Below, one piece after another: positions 15,581-32,220 of a stretch of 49,770 bases of DNA (its first letter is position 1; every line of letters starts with the position of its first letter). Both the position numbers and the translations under genes were made by a program. The notes under the pieces were generated by a model. The model worked only from the letters and a program-made list of their open reading frames with translations. It searched no databases and was not told the origin of the DNA. Location: assembly GCF_022179685.1 (NCBI RefSeq), contig NZ_BPRB01000018.1, positions 1 to 49,770 on the forward strand, read 5' to 3'. This DNA comes from Methylobacterium trifolii (lineage in GTDB: Bacteria; Pseudomonadota; Alphaproteobacteria; Rhizobiales; Beijerinckiaceae).

Positions 15581-17386
15581 ATGCGGCGCAGCCACGAGAT
15601 GGCCTTCGGCAGCGAGATCACGGATGCGGGCGTGCGCTTCGCCCTCTGGGCGCCGACCGCGACGGACGTGACCCTGGTGGTCGACGGCGCCGACCACCCG
15701 ATCCCCGAGGCGGGCGAGGGCTGGCGCCGGGCGACGCTGCCGGGCGTGCGGGCCGGCGCCCGCTACGGCTTCCGCATCGACGGCGACCTCATGGTCCCCG
15801 ACCCCGCCTCCCGCTTCCAGCCCGACGACGTCTCGGGCCTGAGCGAGGTGGTCGACCCCAAGGCCTTCGCCTGGAGCGACGGCGCCTGGACGGGCCGGCC
15901 CTTCGAGGAGGCGGTGATCTACGAGGCCCATGTCGGGACGGTCACTCCCGAGGGCACCTATGCCGGGCTGGCGAAGCGCCTCGGCGACCTGCGCGACCTC
16001 GGCGTCACGGCGATCGAGCTGCTGCCGCTGGCCGACTTCAAGGGCACGCGCAACTGGGGCTACGACGGCGTGCAGCCCTTCGCGCCGGACGCCGCCTACG
16101 GCCGCCCGGACGACCTCAAGCGCCTGATCGACACGGCCCATTCCCTCGGGCTGATGGTCTACCTCGACGCGGTCTACAACCACTTCGGCCCGGCCGGGAA
16201 CTACCTCCACACCTACGCCCGGACCTTCTTCACGGAGCGCCACCAGACCCCGTGGGGGGCCGGCATCAACTTCGACGGCGAGGAGAGTGGCCACACGGTC
16301 CGCCAGTTCTTCATCCAGAACGCCCTGTACTGGCTGGAGGAGTACCATTTCGACGGCCTGCGCTTCGATGCCGTCCACGCGATCCTCGATGATTCCGAGA
16401 CGCACTTCCTGGCCGAACTCGGCGAGACGGTGCGGAAGACCTTCCCAGGGCGCCACGTCCACCTGATGCTGGAGAACGAGGCCAACCAGGCCCGCTGGCT
16501 GGAGCGAAACGCCGCCGGCAGCCCGCTGATGCACGATGCGCAATGGGCGGACGACCTGCACCATTGCTGGCACGTCCTGCTCACGGGCGAGAGCGCCGGC
16601 TACTACGAGAGCTTCGCCGACAAGCCGGTGGAGCGCCTCGCCCGCTGCCTCGCGGAAGGGTTCGCCTACCAGGGCGAGCCGTTCAAGACCCTGGGCGACC
16701 ACCCCCGCGGCGAGCCCTCCGCCCACCTGCCGCCCTCGGCCTTCGTCACTTTCCTCCAGAACCACGACCAGGTCGGTAACCGGGCGCTCGGGGAGCGCCT
16801 GAGCGCGCTGGCCGACCCGAAGCGGCTCGACCTCGCGCGGGCCGGGCTGCTGCTGGCGCCCCAGATCCCGATGCTGTGGATGGGCGAGGAATGGTCGGCC
16901 TCGACGCCGTTCCTGTTCTTCGTGGACTTCGCCCCGGACGAAGAGCTGAACAAGGCGGTGCGCGAGGGCCGCCGCCGCGAGTTCAAGAGCTTTGCCGCCT
17001 TCGCCGACGACACCTCGGTGATCCCCGATCCGACCGAGGCGAAGACGTTTACGGATTCCAAGCTCGACTGGTCGGAGCGGGAGCGCTCCCCCCACCGGGA
17101 GGTGCTCGCCGAGACCACCCGCCTGCTCGCCCTGCGCCGCGACGTGGTGGTGCCGCTGGCCAAGTCCGGCTATCGCGGCGCCGAGGCGGCGCTGCCGCGG
17201 CCGGACGTGGTCGATTGCACCTGGCGCTTCGAGGCCGGCACCCTGCGCTTCGTCGCCAATGTCGGGACGGGCGAATTTTCGCCCGCGACCGGCGGCGAGC
17301 GGGTGGTCTGGACCAACGCGCCCGATGGGACCGGGGGCGCGCTGCCGGCATGGACCGGCGTCTTTTTCACGGGCCCGGCCCGGTGA
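15581..17386 (+). CDS. treZ: Malto-oligosyltrehalose trehalohydrolase (GH13_10)
   Basis: TreZ cleaves trehalose from the end of maltooligosyltrehalose made by TreY. With ATG 15581 (MRRSHEMAFGSEITDAG) the protein is 601 residues, normal for the family. The frame is open 26 codons further upstream, but a GAGGATGG ribosome site favours 15581. It has an N-terminal beta-sandwich domain (VRFALWAPTATDVTLV). The GH13 barrel carries LDAVYNHFGPAGNYL, nucleophile about Asp263 in GLRFDAVHAI, Glu298 in LMLENEANQ, and Asp396 in QNHDQVGNRA. The 141-bp gap after glgX has a small GC hairpin (15531-15548) and an EcfG-like GGAAC-N17-CCTT (15494-15519, 8 of 9). Neither is strong evidence for separate transcription. 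Confidence 0.95.
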   Translation: MRRSHEMAFGSEITDAGVRFALWAPTATDVTLVVDGADHPIPEAGEGWRRATLPGVRAGARYGFRIDGDLMVPDPASRFQPDDVSGLSEVVDPKAFAWSDGAWTGRPFEEAVIYEAHVGTVTPEGTYAGLAKRLGDLRDLGVTAIELLPLADFKGTRNWGYDGVQPFAPDAAYGRPDDLKRLIDTAHSLGLMVYLDAVYNHFGPAGNYLHTYARTFFTERHQTPWGAGINFDGEESGHTVRQFFIQNALYWLEEYHFDGLRFDAVHAILDDSETHFLAELGETVRKTFPGRHVHLMLENEANQARWLERNAAGSPLMHDAQWADDLHHCWHVLLTGESAGYYESFADKPVERLARCLAEGFAYQGEPFKTLGDHPRGEPSAHLPPSAFVTFLQNHDQVGNRALGERLSALADPKRLDLARAGLLLAPQIPMLWMGEEWSASTPFLFFVDFAPDEELNKAVREGRRREFKSFAAFADDTSVIPDPTEAKTFTDSKLDWSERERSPHREVLAETTRLLALRRDVVVPLAKSGYRGAEAALPRPDVVDCTWRFEAGTLRFVANVGTGEFSPATGGERVVWTNAPDGTGGALPAWTGVFFTGPAR

Positions 17387-17432
17387 GTGGTGCCGTGCCG
17401 GAGGATTGCAGGATCGGTCTCCGTTCCGGAAC

Positions 17433-17580
17433 GCGCGTCCCTCCCCCCTCTGCGGGGGAGGGTGGGCCTCGCGTCAGCGAGGGTCGGGAGAGGGGAGCGG
17501 CGCGTCCGGATACGGCGCTCCCCTCTCCCGACTTAGCTCGCGGGCCACCCTCTCCCGCAGGGGGGAGAGGGAAACGCCCG
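17433..17580. repeat. Dispersed GC-rich palindromic element (full copy)
   Basis: The 311-bp gap between treZ and malQ-treY is mostly filled by a long imperfect inverted repeat. A left arm of about 57 nt (starting GCGTCCCTCCCCCCTCTGCG) pairs with a right arm ending GAGAGGGAAACGCCCG, around a short centre near 17505-17515. Related sequence recurs at 31853-31892 and at the right edge of the window (49735-49770). This marks it as a dispersed REP/ERIC-like family rather than a gene. No open frame or promoter stands out in the remaining 110 bp before 17698. Confidence 0.85.
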
Positions 17581-17697
17581 CACCGGGTCCGCCCAACGTC
17601 GCGGACTATCAAGATCCAAGTAGGCCGTACCCGTCCCCGCAGACGGGAACTCGCCGCCACAATCATCCAAAAAATCGATCAGAACGGATAGCGACCA

Positions 17698-20600
17698 GTG
17701 AGCGGCACCCTCGAACGTCTGGCCGACCTCGTCGGCGTCGCCTCCGGCTACACGGACGCCTTCGGACAACCCGTCGAGACCGGGCTGGAGACCCGCCGCG
17801 GCCTGCTCGCCGCCCTCGGCTTCGCGGTCGGCAGCGAGGCGGAGATCGAAGCCAGCCTCGCGGGCGTCGAGGCCCTGCGCCTCGGCCTGATCCCGCCGCT
17901 CCTGCCCGTCGAGGCGCGCCGGGCCGCCCGCGTGCCGGTCCGCAACGCCGGCGGCCCGGTGGTCTGGCGCCTGGTGGACGAGCGCGGGGCCGTGCGCGAG
18001 GGCCGCTCGGCCCCGCGGGGGCCCGATGCCGGGTTCGACCTGCCGCCCCTGACCCCGGGCTACCACCATCTCACCGTGAGCCTCGGCGAGCGCCGGGCGG
18101 AGGCCTGGATCATCGCAGCCCCGCAGCGCTGCTGGCGCCCGGCCCCCTATGCCGACGAGGGCGCCAGCGACTGGGGGCTGGCGGCCCAGCTCTACGGCCT
18201 GCGCTCGCGGGAGAACATCGGCATCGGCACCTACGCCGATGCCGGCCGGGCCGCGCGGGATGCGGGTCTGCGCGGCGCGGCCTTCCTCGGCCTGAGCCCG
18301 GTCCATGCCCTGTTCGGGTCCGACCGCAGCAAGATCTCGCCCTACTCGCCCTCCTCGCGCCTGTTCCTGGAGACCCTGTTCATCGCGCCCCACGGCCTGC
18401 CGGGCTTTGCCGGGTCGCGGGCCGAGGCGCTGCTCGACCAGGCGGCCGGGCGGGTCGAGGCCCTGCGCGAGGCGGCGCTCGTGGACCACCAGGGCATCTG
18501 GGAGGTGCTCGCCCCCGTGCTCCTGGCCCTGTGGGAGGAATCGCCCGCCCGCTCCGGCACGGACGAGGGCTTCCAGGGCTTCCGCGCCGCGGGCGGCGAG
18601 AACCTGCACGCGCACGCGGTGTTCGAGACCCTGTCGGCCCATTTCAAGGCGGAAGGCGCCCATTGGCTCGGCGACTGGCCGGAGGCGTATCGCCGGGCCG
18701 GGACGCCGGAGGTCGCGGCCTTCGCCGAGGAACACGCCGACGCGGTGAGCTACCACGCCTGGCTGCAATACCTCGCCGACCGGCAGTTGGAGGCGGCCTC
18801 GCAGGCCGCCATCGAGGCCGGGATGCGCATCGGCCTCTACCGCGACCTCGCGGTCGGCGCCGACCGCGGCGGCTCCGAGATTTGGTCCCACCCCGAGCGC
18901 TTCGCCAACGGCGTCTCGATCGGCGCGCCCCCGGACCTCCTCGCCCCGAAGGGCCAGGACTGGGGCCTGCCCGCCTTCGACCCCCTGGCGATGGAGCGGG
19001 ACGGGCTCGCGGCCTTCCGCGCCCTGGTGCGGGCGAACATGCGCCATGCCGGGGCGATCCGCATCGACCACGCCTTCCAGCTCGCCCGCTTGTTCCTGAT
19101 CCCCCTCGGCGCCGGGGCGCACGCGGGCGCCTACGTGGCGATGCCCTTCGAGCCGATGCTGGCCGTGCTGCGCCTGGAGAGCCACCGCAACAAGTGCCTC
19201 GTCATCGCCGAAGACCTCGGCACGGCACCGGAAGGCTTCTCCGACGCCCTGATGCGCGCGGGCATCCTCAGCTACCGCATCCTCGCCTTCGAGCGGGAGG
19301 CGGACGGCCGCTTCAAGGCGCCCGGCGCCTATCCGCGCGATGCCCTGACCGCCATCACCACCCACGACCTGCCGACCTTCGTCGGCTGGTGGCGGGGCGT
19401 GGACACCGACACGCGCCAGGCCCTTGGCCTCTACGACCAGGACCGGGCCGAGGCCGAGCGCAACGAGCGCGTCACCGAGCGCCGCCGCCTCGCCGAGGCG
19501 CTGGCCGCCGAGCAGCTCCAGCCGGGCTCCGAACCGCCGGAGGCCGCGCCCTTCGAGGCCGCCGCCCGCTACCTCGCCCGCGCCCCCTCCGTGCTCACCG
19601 CCGTCCAGTACGAGGACGTGATCTCCGAGTTGAGCCAGGCCAACGTGCCGGGCTCGACGGAGGGCTACCCGAACTGGCGGCGCAAGCTCGACCGCGACCT
19701 CTCGGCCATCGCCGAGCCGGGCGGGCCGCTGGCCAAGCTCGCGGCCTCCCTGTCGGCCGAGAACCGCGGGGCGCGCTCGGGCGCGGCGCGGCTCGCCTCC
19801 GTGCCGCCGCGGGCGACCTACCGCCTGCAGTTCCACAAGGACTTCACCTTCACGGACGCGGAGCGCATCGTCCCCTACCTCGCCAGGCTCGGGATCAGCC
19901 ACGTCTACGCCTCGCCCCTGCAGAAGGCGCGGCCGGGCTCGACCCACGGCTACGACATCGTCGACCACGGCGCGATCAACCCGGAACTCGGCGGCGAGGC
20001 GGCCTTCGTGCGCCTCTCGGAGGCGCTGCAGGCCCACGGCCTCAAGCTGCTGCTGGACATCGTGCCCAACCACATGGGGGTCGGCGGGGCCGACAACCCC
20101 TGGTGGCTCTCGGTGTTGGAATGGGGCCCGCTCTCGCCCTTCGCGCACGCCTTCGACATCGACTGGGAGCGGCTGGGCGCCGGACGCAACCTCGTCATCC
20201 CGTTCCTGGGCGACCGCTACGGCGAGGCCCTGGAGAAGGGCACCCTGGAGCTCAAGTTCGACCCGCAGACCGGCGCCTTCAGCGTCTGGCACTACGAGCA
20301 CCAGTTTCCGGTTCGCCCCCTGACCTACCCGCCGATCCTCAACCGGGTGCTGGCCGCCATCGGCGACGTGCACGACGAGGCGGAGGCCGAACTGCTGGCG
20401 ATCTCCGAGCGCCTGCGCGCCATGTCCACGGACACCGACGCGGACCGCCGTCGGGGCTTCCCGGAGGAGGCGGAGGGCTTCAAGCGGCGGCTGGCCGACG
20501 TGTACGCGGCCTCCGCCGTGATCCGGGACGCGGTCGGCCGCAGCCTCAAGCTGCTCAACGGCACGGAGGGACGCCCCGACAGCTTCGGCCCCCTGCACCG

Positions 20601-22587
20601 CCTGCTGGAGGCGCAGGCCTACCGGCTGGCCCATTGGCGGGTGGCGTCGAGCGACATCAACTACCGCCGCTTCTTCGACGTGAATTCCCTGGCCGGCCTG
20701 CGGGTGGAGAAGACCGACATCTTCCACCGCTCCCACGAGACCGTGTTCCGCCACGTCCGCGAGGGCCGCATCGACGGCCTGCGCATCGACCATATCGACG
20801 GGCTGGCCGACCCGCTGGGCTACGCCCGCGCCCTCCAGGCCGCGGTCGGCCCCGGCTTCTACGTGGTGGTGGAGAAGATCCTGGAGCCGGGCGAGCGCCT
20901 GCGCCCCTGGCCGGTGGCCGGGACGACCGGCTACGACGTGCTGAACCAGCTCGACGGCATCCTGGTCGACAAGGAGCGGCAGGGGAAGATCCGGCGGCTC
21001 TACGAGTGGGCCACGGGCGTCGACGAGCCCTACGGCTTCCAGCTCCGCGCGGCCAAGACCGAGATCTTGGAGATCAGCTTCGCCAGCGAGCTGGAGGTGC
21101 TGACCACCGACCTGAAGGAGATTGCCGATTCCGACCGGCGCACCCGCGACTTCTCCGTCAACGCCATCAGGCGCGCGCTGATCGAGATCGTGGCGCGCTT
21201 CCCGACCTATCGCAGCTACCTGCCGGGCGACCTCGACGACACCGACGTGGAGCCCGAGGACGTGCGCGTGATCGAGGGCGCGGTGGCCAAGGCCAAGCGC
21301 TGGAGCGGCCTGCCGGACCGCTCGGTGCACGATTTCGCCCGCGACGTGCTGCTCGGGCGCATCGAGACCGCCGGCGCGGGGCGGCCGGAGCCGCGCGTCG
21401 TCCTGCGCTTCCGCCGCCGCTTCCAGCAGTTCACCGGCCCGGTCATGGCCAAGAGCCTGGAGGACACGCTGTTCTACCGCTACAGCCTGCTGCTCGGCCT
21501 CAACGAGGTCGGCGGCGATCCGGGCGAGTACGGCATCGACGCGGACCATTTCCACGCCCTCCAGGCGGCGCGTGCCCGCGACTGGCCGAACGCCATGATC
21601 GCCACGGCGACCCACGACACCAAGCGCGGCGAGGATGCCCGCACGCGGCTGCTGGCGCTCTCCGAGATGCCCGAGGACTGGGCCCGCGCCTGGGACCTCT
21701 GGCGGGCGGCCGCCGGGCCGCACCTCGCCCGCATCGATGGCGCCCCGGCGCCCGACGCCAACGACCAGTGGATGTTCTTCCAGGCCATCCTCGGGGCCTG
21801 GCCCCTGGAACTGCTGGAGCGGGACGACCCGGAGGCGGTGAAGGACTTCCGCGAGCGGCTGATCGCCTACGGCGAGAAGGCGATGCGCGAGGGCAAGCGC
21901 CGCTCGAGCTGGGTCAACGTGGACGAGGCCTACGAGGGCGCCGTCCGCAAGCTGTTCGAGGCGATCGTCGCGCCGGGCTCGGCCTTCCTCGACACGCTCC
22001 GGCCCTTCGCCCGGCGGCTCGCCCATCTCGGCATGGTGACGAGCCTCGGCCGCACGGTCCTGAAATGCACCCTGCCGGGCCTGCCCGACACCTACCAGGG
22101 CACCGAGTTCTGGGATTTCTCCTTCGTGGACCCCGACAACCGCCGCCCGGTGGATTACGCCGCTCTCGACGGCGCGCTGGCCGAGCAGGGCCGGCCGGCC
22201 GACCTCCTGGCCCGGTGGCAGGACGGCCGGATCAAGCAGGCGACGCTGGCCGCGCTCCTGGCCGAGCGGGCCGAGCGCCCGATCTTCTTCGCCGACGCCG
22301 ACTACGAGGTCGTGCCGGTGCAAGGCGCCCGTGCGGACCACGCCATCGCCTTCCTGCGCGCCGATCCGGGCGGTGACGACCTGGTCGTGGCCGTGCCGCG
22401 TCTGGTCTCGCGCCTGATCGGGGAGGGCGTCTGGTCGGCCGAGGCGTTCGAAGGCACCACAGCCGACCTGCCCCTCGGTGCGGGCTGGCGCGATCTCGTC
22501 ACGGGCGCCGTGTACGAGGGCGGGCCGACCGATCTCGGCCGGCTGTTCCGGCAGCTTCCCTACGCCGTCCTGAAACGGACGAACTGA
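17698..22587 (+). CDS. malQ-treY: 4-alpha-glucanotransferase / malto-oligosyltrehalose synthase fusion
   Basis: This is a 1629-residue bifunctional protein. Residues about 1-690 are a complete MalQ (GH77), with nucleophile Asp457 in GAIRIDHAFQLARL, Glu505 in VIAEDLGTAPEG and Asp557 in TTHDLPTFVGWW. Residues from about 703 form a complete TreY (GH13_26). It begins PPRATYRLQFHKDFTF and has STHGYDIVDH, LDIVPNHMG, Asp1031 in GLRIDHIDGLADPLG, Glu1059 in VVVEKILEPGE, and Asp1307 in TATHDTKRGEDAR. MalQ lengthens short maltodextrins; TreY turns the reducing-end glucose into a trehalose unit, which TreZ (just upstream) releases. All six catalytic residues are present, and no stop or frameshift lies between the halves. 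The start is GTG 17698 with a poor ribosome site. Confidence 0.96.
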   Translation: MSGTLERLADLVGVASGYTDAFGQPVETGLETRRGLLAALGFAVGSEAEIEASLAGVEALRLGLIPPLLPVEARRAARVPVRNAGGPVVWRLVDERGAVREGRSAPRGPDAGFDLPPLTPGYHHLTVSLGERRAEAWIIAAPQRCWRPAPYADEGASDWGLAAQLYGLRSRENIGIGTYADAGRAARDAGLRGAAFLGLSPVHALFGSDRSKISPYSPSSRLFLETLFIAPHGLPGFAGSRAEALLDQAAGRVEALREAALVDHQGIWEVLAPVLLALWEESPARSGTDEGFQGFRAAGGENLHAHAVFETLSAHFKAEGAHWLGDWPEAYRRAGTPEVAAFAEEHADAVSYHAWLQYLADRQLEAASQAAIEAGMRIGLYRDLAVGADRGGSEIWSHPERFANGVSIGAPPDLLAPKGQDWGLPAFDPLAMERDGLAAFRALVRANMRHAGAIRIDHAFQLARLFLIPLGAGAHAGAYVAMPFEPMLAVLRLESHRNKCLVIAEDLGTAPEGFSDALMRAGILSYRILAFEREADGRFKAPGAYPRDALTAITTHDLPTFVGWWRGVDTDTRQALGLYDQDRAEAERNERVTERRRLAEALAAEQLQPGSEPPEAAPFEAAARYLARAPSVLTAVQYEDVISELSQANVPGSTEGYPNWRRKLDRDLSAIAEPGGPLAKLAASLSAENRGARSGAARLASVPPRATYRLQFHKDFTFTDAERIVPYLARLGISHVYASPLQKARPGSTHGYDIVDHGAINPELGGEAAFVRLSEALQAHGLKLLLDIVPNHMGVGGADNPWWLSVLEWGPLSPFAHAFDIDWERLGAGRNLVIPFLGDRYGEALEKGTLELKFDPQTGAFSVWHYEHQFPVRPLTYPPILNRVLAAIGDVHDEAEAELLAISERLRAMSTDTDADRRRGFPEEAEGFKRRLADVYAASAVIRDAVGRSLKLLNGTEGRPDSFGPLHRLLEAQAYRLAHWRVASSDINYRRFFDVNSLAGLRVEKTDIFHRSHETVFRHVREGRIDGLRIDHIDGLADPLGYARALQAAVGPGFYVVVEKILEPGERLRPWPVAGTTGYDVLNQLDGILVDKERQGKIRRLYEWATGVDEPYGFQLRAAKTEILEISFASELEVLTTDLKEIADSDRRTRDFSVNAIRRALIEIVARFPTYRSYLPGDLDDTDVEPEDVRVIEGAVAKAKRWSGLPDRSVHDFARDVLLGRIETAGAGRPEPRVVLRFRRRFQQFTGPVMAKSLEDTLFYRYSLLLGLNEVGGDPGEYGIDADHFHALQAARARDWPNAMIATATHDTKRGEDARTRLLALSEMPEDWARAWDLWRAAAGPHLARIDGAPAPDANDQWMFFQAILGAWPLELLERDDPEAVKDFRERLIAYGEKAMREGKRRSSWVNVDEAYEGAVRKLFEAIVAPGSAFLDTLRPFARRLAHLGMVTSLGRTVLKCTLPGLPDTYQGTEFWDFSFVDPDNRRPVDYAALDGALAEQGRPADLLARWQDGRIKQATLAALLAERAERPIFFADADYEVVPVQGARADHAIAFLRADPGGDDLVVAVPRLVSRLIGEGVWSAEAFEGTTADLPLGAGWRDLVTGAVYEGGPTDLGRLFRQLPYAVLKRTN

Positions 22588-22616
22588 GCCGGATGCCCGT
22601 CCCGGTCGCTTCGTTC

Positions 22617-22641
22617 GGCACGAGGCGGACGCTCGGGCGTT
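22617..22641 (+). promoter_or_regulatory. Candidate EcfG-like promoter of glgE
   Basis: GGCAC (22617-22621), a 16-bp spacer and CGTT (22638-22641) match 8 of 9 consensus positions. The -10 end is 38 bp before the glgE ATG in a 92-bp gap. The mismatch is in the conserved GGAAC box, so this is only suggestive. Confidence 0.3.
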
Positions 22642-22679
22642 AGCGACAGAGCACGACGAACGACGACAGGCAGGCTGGC

Positions 22680-26078
<3,399 letters not shown>

Positions 26079-26236
26079 GGCGGCCCGTGTAACCAGAACC
26101 GGCGCGCGCCCGGCCCGGCCGGTCGCGCTGTCGCCACCTTCATGCGGTCCTTGGGCCGCACGCCGATCGCGCCACGACCCCGTCGTGCGGGACCGGTCCG
26201 AAAAGCCCCTGATCCGACGTGCGAGGCAACGACGCG

Positions 26237-29494
<3,258 letters not shown>

Positions 29495-29517
29495 ACGCGG
29501 ACAAGAGAGGCGATTGG

Positions 29518-31815
29518 ATGACGGCTATCGACGAGACTTTCGCACCGAGGACCGACCCTGGAACCGGCTCGCCTCGCCTCGCGGACGTCCCGGCGCCCGG
29601 CTCCCCGTCGGCCTCGGCCGCGGGCGGGCACAGCCTGCATCCGGATGCCGTCGCCGCGGTGATGTCGGCCGACCACGGCGACGCCTTCGCCGTGCTCGGC
29701 CCCCATCAGGTCGGCCCGGGCGCCTGGGAAGTGCGCGCGATCCTGCCGGAGGCGCAGGGCGCGACGCTGGTCGTCGGCGAGCAGCGGATCGCCTTCGACA
29801 AGCGCCATCCGGACGGGTTCTTCGTCGCCCGCATCGCGAGCGAGGGCCGGCCCCTCTACGAGATCGAGGTCACGTTCTGGGACGGGACCCGGCGGCGGCG
29901 CTACGACCCCTACGGCTTCGGCTCGTCGCTGAACCAGCAGGACATCGACAACCTGCGCGAGATCGGCACCAACGTCGTCTACACCGTGCTCGGCGCGCAG
30001 ATCGGCCGCCTCGACGGGATCGACGGCTATCGCTTCGCGGTCTGGGCGCCGAACGCCCGGCGCGTCAGCGTGGTCGGCGACTTCAACGAGTGGGACGGCC
30101 GCCGCCACCCGATGCGGCTCTGGCAGAACGGCGGCATCTGGGAGCTGTTCGTGCCCGGCCTCAAGGTCGGCCAGAACTACAAGTTCGAGATCCGCGGGCC
30201 CGACGGCACGCTGCTGCCCCTGAAGGCAGACCCGGTGGCGTTCGCCGCCCAGCACCCGCCGGCCACGGCCTCCGTCCTCCAGGGCACCAGCGAGTTCGCT
30301 TGGCGCGACAGCGGATGGATGGCCACCCGCGGCAAGCGCGACCCGCGCCACACGGCGATCTCGATCTACGAGGCCCATCTCGGCTCGTGGGCCCGCGTGC
30401 CCGACGAGGGCAACCGCTACCTCACCTACAAGGAGCTGGGCGAACGGCTGATCCCCTACGTCACGGAGATGGGCTTCACCCATATCGAGTTGCTGCCGAT
30501 CACGGAGTTCCCCTTCGACGGCTCCTGGGGCTACCAGCCCGTGTCGCTGTTCGCGCCCACCAGCCGCTTCGGCACGCCCGACGACTTCGCCGCCTTCGTG
30601 GACGCGGCCCACGAGGCCGGCATCGGCATCCTGCTCGACTGGGTGCCCGGCCACTTCCCGCTGGACGCCCATGGGCTGGGCCAGTTCGACGGCACGCATC
30701 TCTACGAGCATGCCGACCCGCGCCAGGGCTTCCACCAGGATTGGGGCACCTACATCTACAATTTCGGCCGCGCCGAGGTCTCGACCTTCCTGGCCGCCAA
30801 CGCCCGGTTCTGGCTGGAGCACTACCATCTCGACGGCCTGCGCGTGGATGCGGTGGCCTCGATGCTCTACCTCGACTATTCGCGCCGGGCGGGCGAGTGG
30901 ATTCCCAACCAGTACGGCGGCAACGAGAACCTCGACGCGATCAACTTCCTGCGCAAGACCAACGAGGCCACGTATTCGCACGCGCCCGGCACCATCACGG
31001 TGGCGGAGGAATCCACCTCGTGGCCCGGCGTCTCGCACCCGACCTATGCCGGGGGGCTGGGCTTCGGCTTCAAGTGGAACATGGGGTGGATGCACGACAC
31101 CCTGCAGTTCATCGCGACCGATCCGATCCACCGGCGCTACCACCACCACGACCTGACCTTCGGCCTGCTCTACGCCTTCTCCGAGAACTTCGTGCTGCCG
31201 CTCTCCCACGACGAGGTCGTGCACGGGAAGGGCTCGCTGCTCGGCAAGATGCCGGGCGACCGCTGGCAGAAATTCGCCAACCTGCGTGCCTATTTCGGCT
31301 TCATGTGGGGGCATCCCGGCAAGAAGCTGCTGTTCATGGGCGGCGAGTTCGGCCAGGAGCGGGAGTGGAACCACAACCAGTCCCTCGACTGGCACCTGCT
31401 CGAGGACCCGCTGCACCGGGGCGTCAAGGACGCGGTCCGCGACCTCAACCGGCTCTATACCGGCACGCCGGCCCTCCACAGCCGCGACACGGAGGCCGCC
31501 GGCTTCCAGTGGCTGGTGGCTGACGACCAGGACAACAGCGTGATCGCCTGGGCCCGCCAGGGCCGCGAGCAGGGGGAGGTCGCCATCGTGGTCTCGAACT
31601 TCACGCCCGTACCCCGCGAGGGCTACCGCGTCGGCGTGCCGGAGGCGGGCTTCTACCGCGAGGCCTTCAACTCGGATGCCGGGATCTACGGCGGCTCGAA
31701 CGTCGGCAACATGGGCGGCCTGCACGCCGAGGGCACGCAGAGCCACGGGCAGGGGCACTCCCTCTGCCTGACCCTGCCGCCGCTCGCGACGATGATCTTC
31801 GTGCGCGAGGGCTGA
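29518..31815 (+). CDS. glgB: 1,4-alpha-glucan branching enzyme (GH13_9)
   Basis: GlgB cuts alpha-1,4 chains and re-attaches them through alpha-1,6 bonds. The 765-residue protein has an N-terminal N1 domain ([22 protein letters not shown]) and a CBM48 domain ([22 protein letters not shown]). The barrel follows, with [29 protein letters not shown], nucleophile Asp444 in [18 protein letters not shown], Glu497 in [10 protein letters not shown], and Asp565 in [15 protein letters not shown] 29518 has an AGAGAGG ribosome site. It closes the plus-strand run, 23 bp after treS-mak, and provides the branching step of both the GlgE and GlgA routes. Confidence 0.97.
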   Translation: MTAIDETFAPRTDPGTGSPRLADVPAPGSPSASAAGGHSLHPDAVAAVMSADHGDAFAVLGPHQVGPGAWEVRAILPEAQGATLVVGEQRIAFDKRHPDGFFVARIASEGRPLYEIEVTFWDGTRRRRYDPYGFGSSLNQQDIDNLREIGTNVVYTVLGAQIGRLDGIDGYRFAVWAPNARRVSVVGDFNEWDGRRHPMRLWQNGGIWELFVPGLKVGQNYKFEIRGPDGTLLPLKADPVAFAAQHPPATASVLQGTSEFAWRDSGWMATRGKRDPRHTAISIYEAHLGSWARVPDEGNRYLTYKELGERLIPYVTEMGFTHIELLPITEFPFDGSWGYQPVSLFAPTSRFGTPDDFAAFVDAAHEAGIGILLDWVPGHFPLDAHGLGQFDGTHLYEHADPRQGFHQDWGTYIYNFGRAEVSTFLAANARFWLEHYHLDGLRVDAVASMLYLDYSRRAGEWIPNQYGGNENLDAINFLRKTNEATYSHAPGTITVAEESTSWPGVSHPTYAGGLGFGFKWNMGWMHDTLQFIATDPIHRRYHHHDLTFGLLYAFSENFVLPLSHDEVVHGKGSLLGKMPGDRWQKFANLRAYFGFMWGHPGKKLLFMGGEFGQEREWNHNQSLDWHLLEDPLHRGVKDAVRDLNRLYTGTPALHSRDTEAAGFQWLVADDQDNSVIAWARQGREQGEVAIVVSNFTPVPREGYRVGVPEAGFYREAFNSDAGIYGGSNVGNMGGLHAEGTQSHGQGHSLCLTLPPLATMIFVREG

Positions 31816-31852
31816 ACGAGGATTCTGCCTGTCGATATGCCGTGACGCGGCG

Positions 31853-31892
31853 CGGGCGTTTCCCGCTCCCCTTTGCGGGACAGGGTGGCCCC
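31853..31892. repeat. Half copy of the dispersed palindromic element
   Basis: This 40-bp stretch beginning CGGGCGTTTCCC aligns with few mismatches to the reverse complement of the right arm of the 17.4-kb element (17541-17580). The other arm is not present here. It lies 37 bp after the glgB stop. Confidence 0.65.
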
Positions 31893-31945
31893 CGCAGAGC
31901 TACCGTATTCACACATCTCGCGACACTAGGCGAAAAGGCGTGGGT

Positions 31946-32043
31946 CCCCTCTCCCGTACGGGAGAGGGGCAGGGTGAGGGATGCGACCTCTCCGGAGAGA
32001 CCTGGGTCCCTCACCCCAACCCTCTCCCGCACGGGAGAGGGGG
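31946..32043. repeat. Second palindromic element between glgB and glgA
   Basis: CCCCTCTCCCGTACGGGAGAGGGG (31946-31969; itself a palindrome) is followed by CAGGGTGAGGG. After a roughly 32-bp centre come CCCTCACCCCAACCC and another CTCTCCCGCACGGGAGAGG palindrome. The whole forms a nested inverted repeat of about 98 bp. It fills most of the 394-bp gap between the convergent genes glgB and glgA, so it could act as a bidirectional terminator. The remaining gap sequence (32044-32200) shows no gene. Confidence 0.75.
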
Positions 32044-32201
32044 CCGCCCAGCGCTTCGAACGACCTCTCCGGTTACCCTGTGCAGATGTGTGAATCCGGT
32101 AACCCGCAGAGGGCGAGGGACTCGCACCGAACGATCTTCGTTCGATGCAGCGTCATGGTGCCCTTCGGATCGTTTTTGCCGACGGCGGCGCCAGAGTAAA
32201 A

Positions 32202-32220
32202 AAGGCCGGTCAGGCCATCC
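32202..32220 (-). terminator. Weak hairpin with T-run at the glgA stop
   Basis: On the minus strand GGCC-TGACC-GGCC is followed immediately by six T residues. The stem is only four base pairs and overlaps the glgA stop codon, so this is a weak terminator candidate. Confidence 0.3.
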
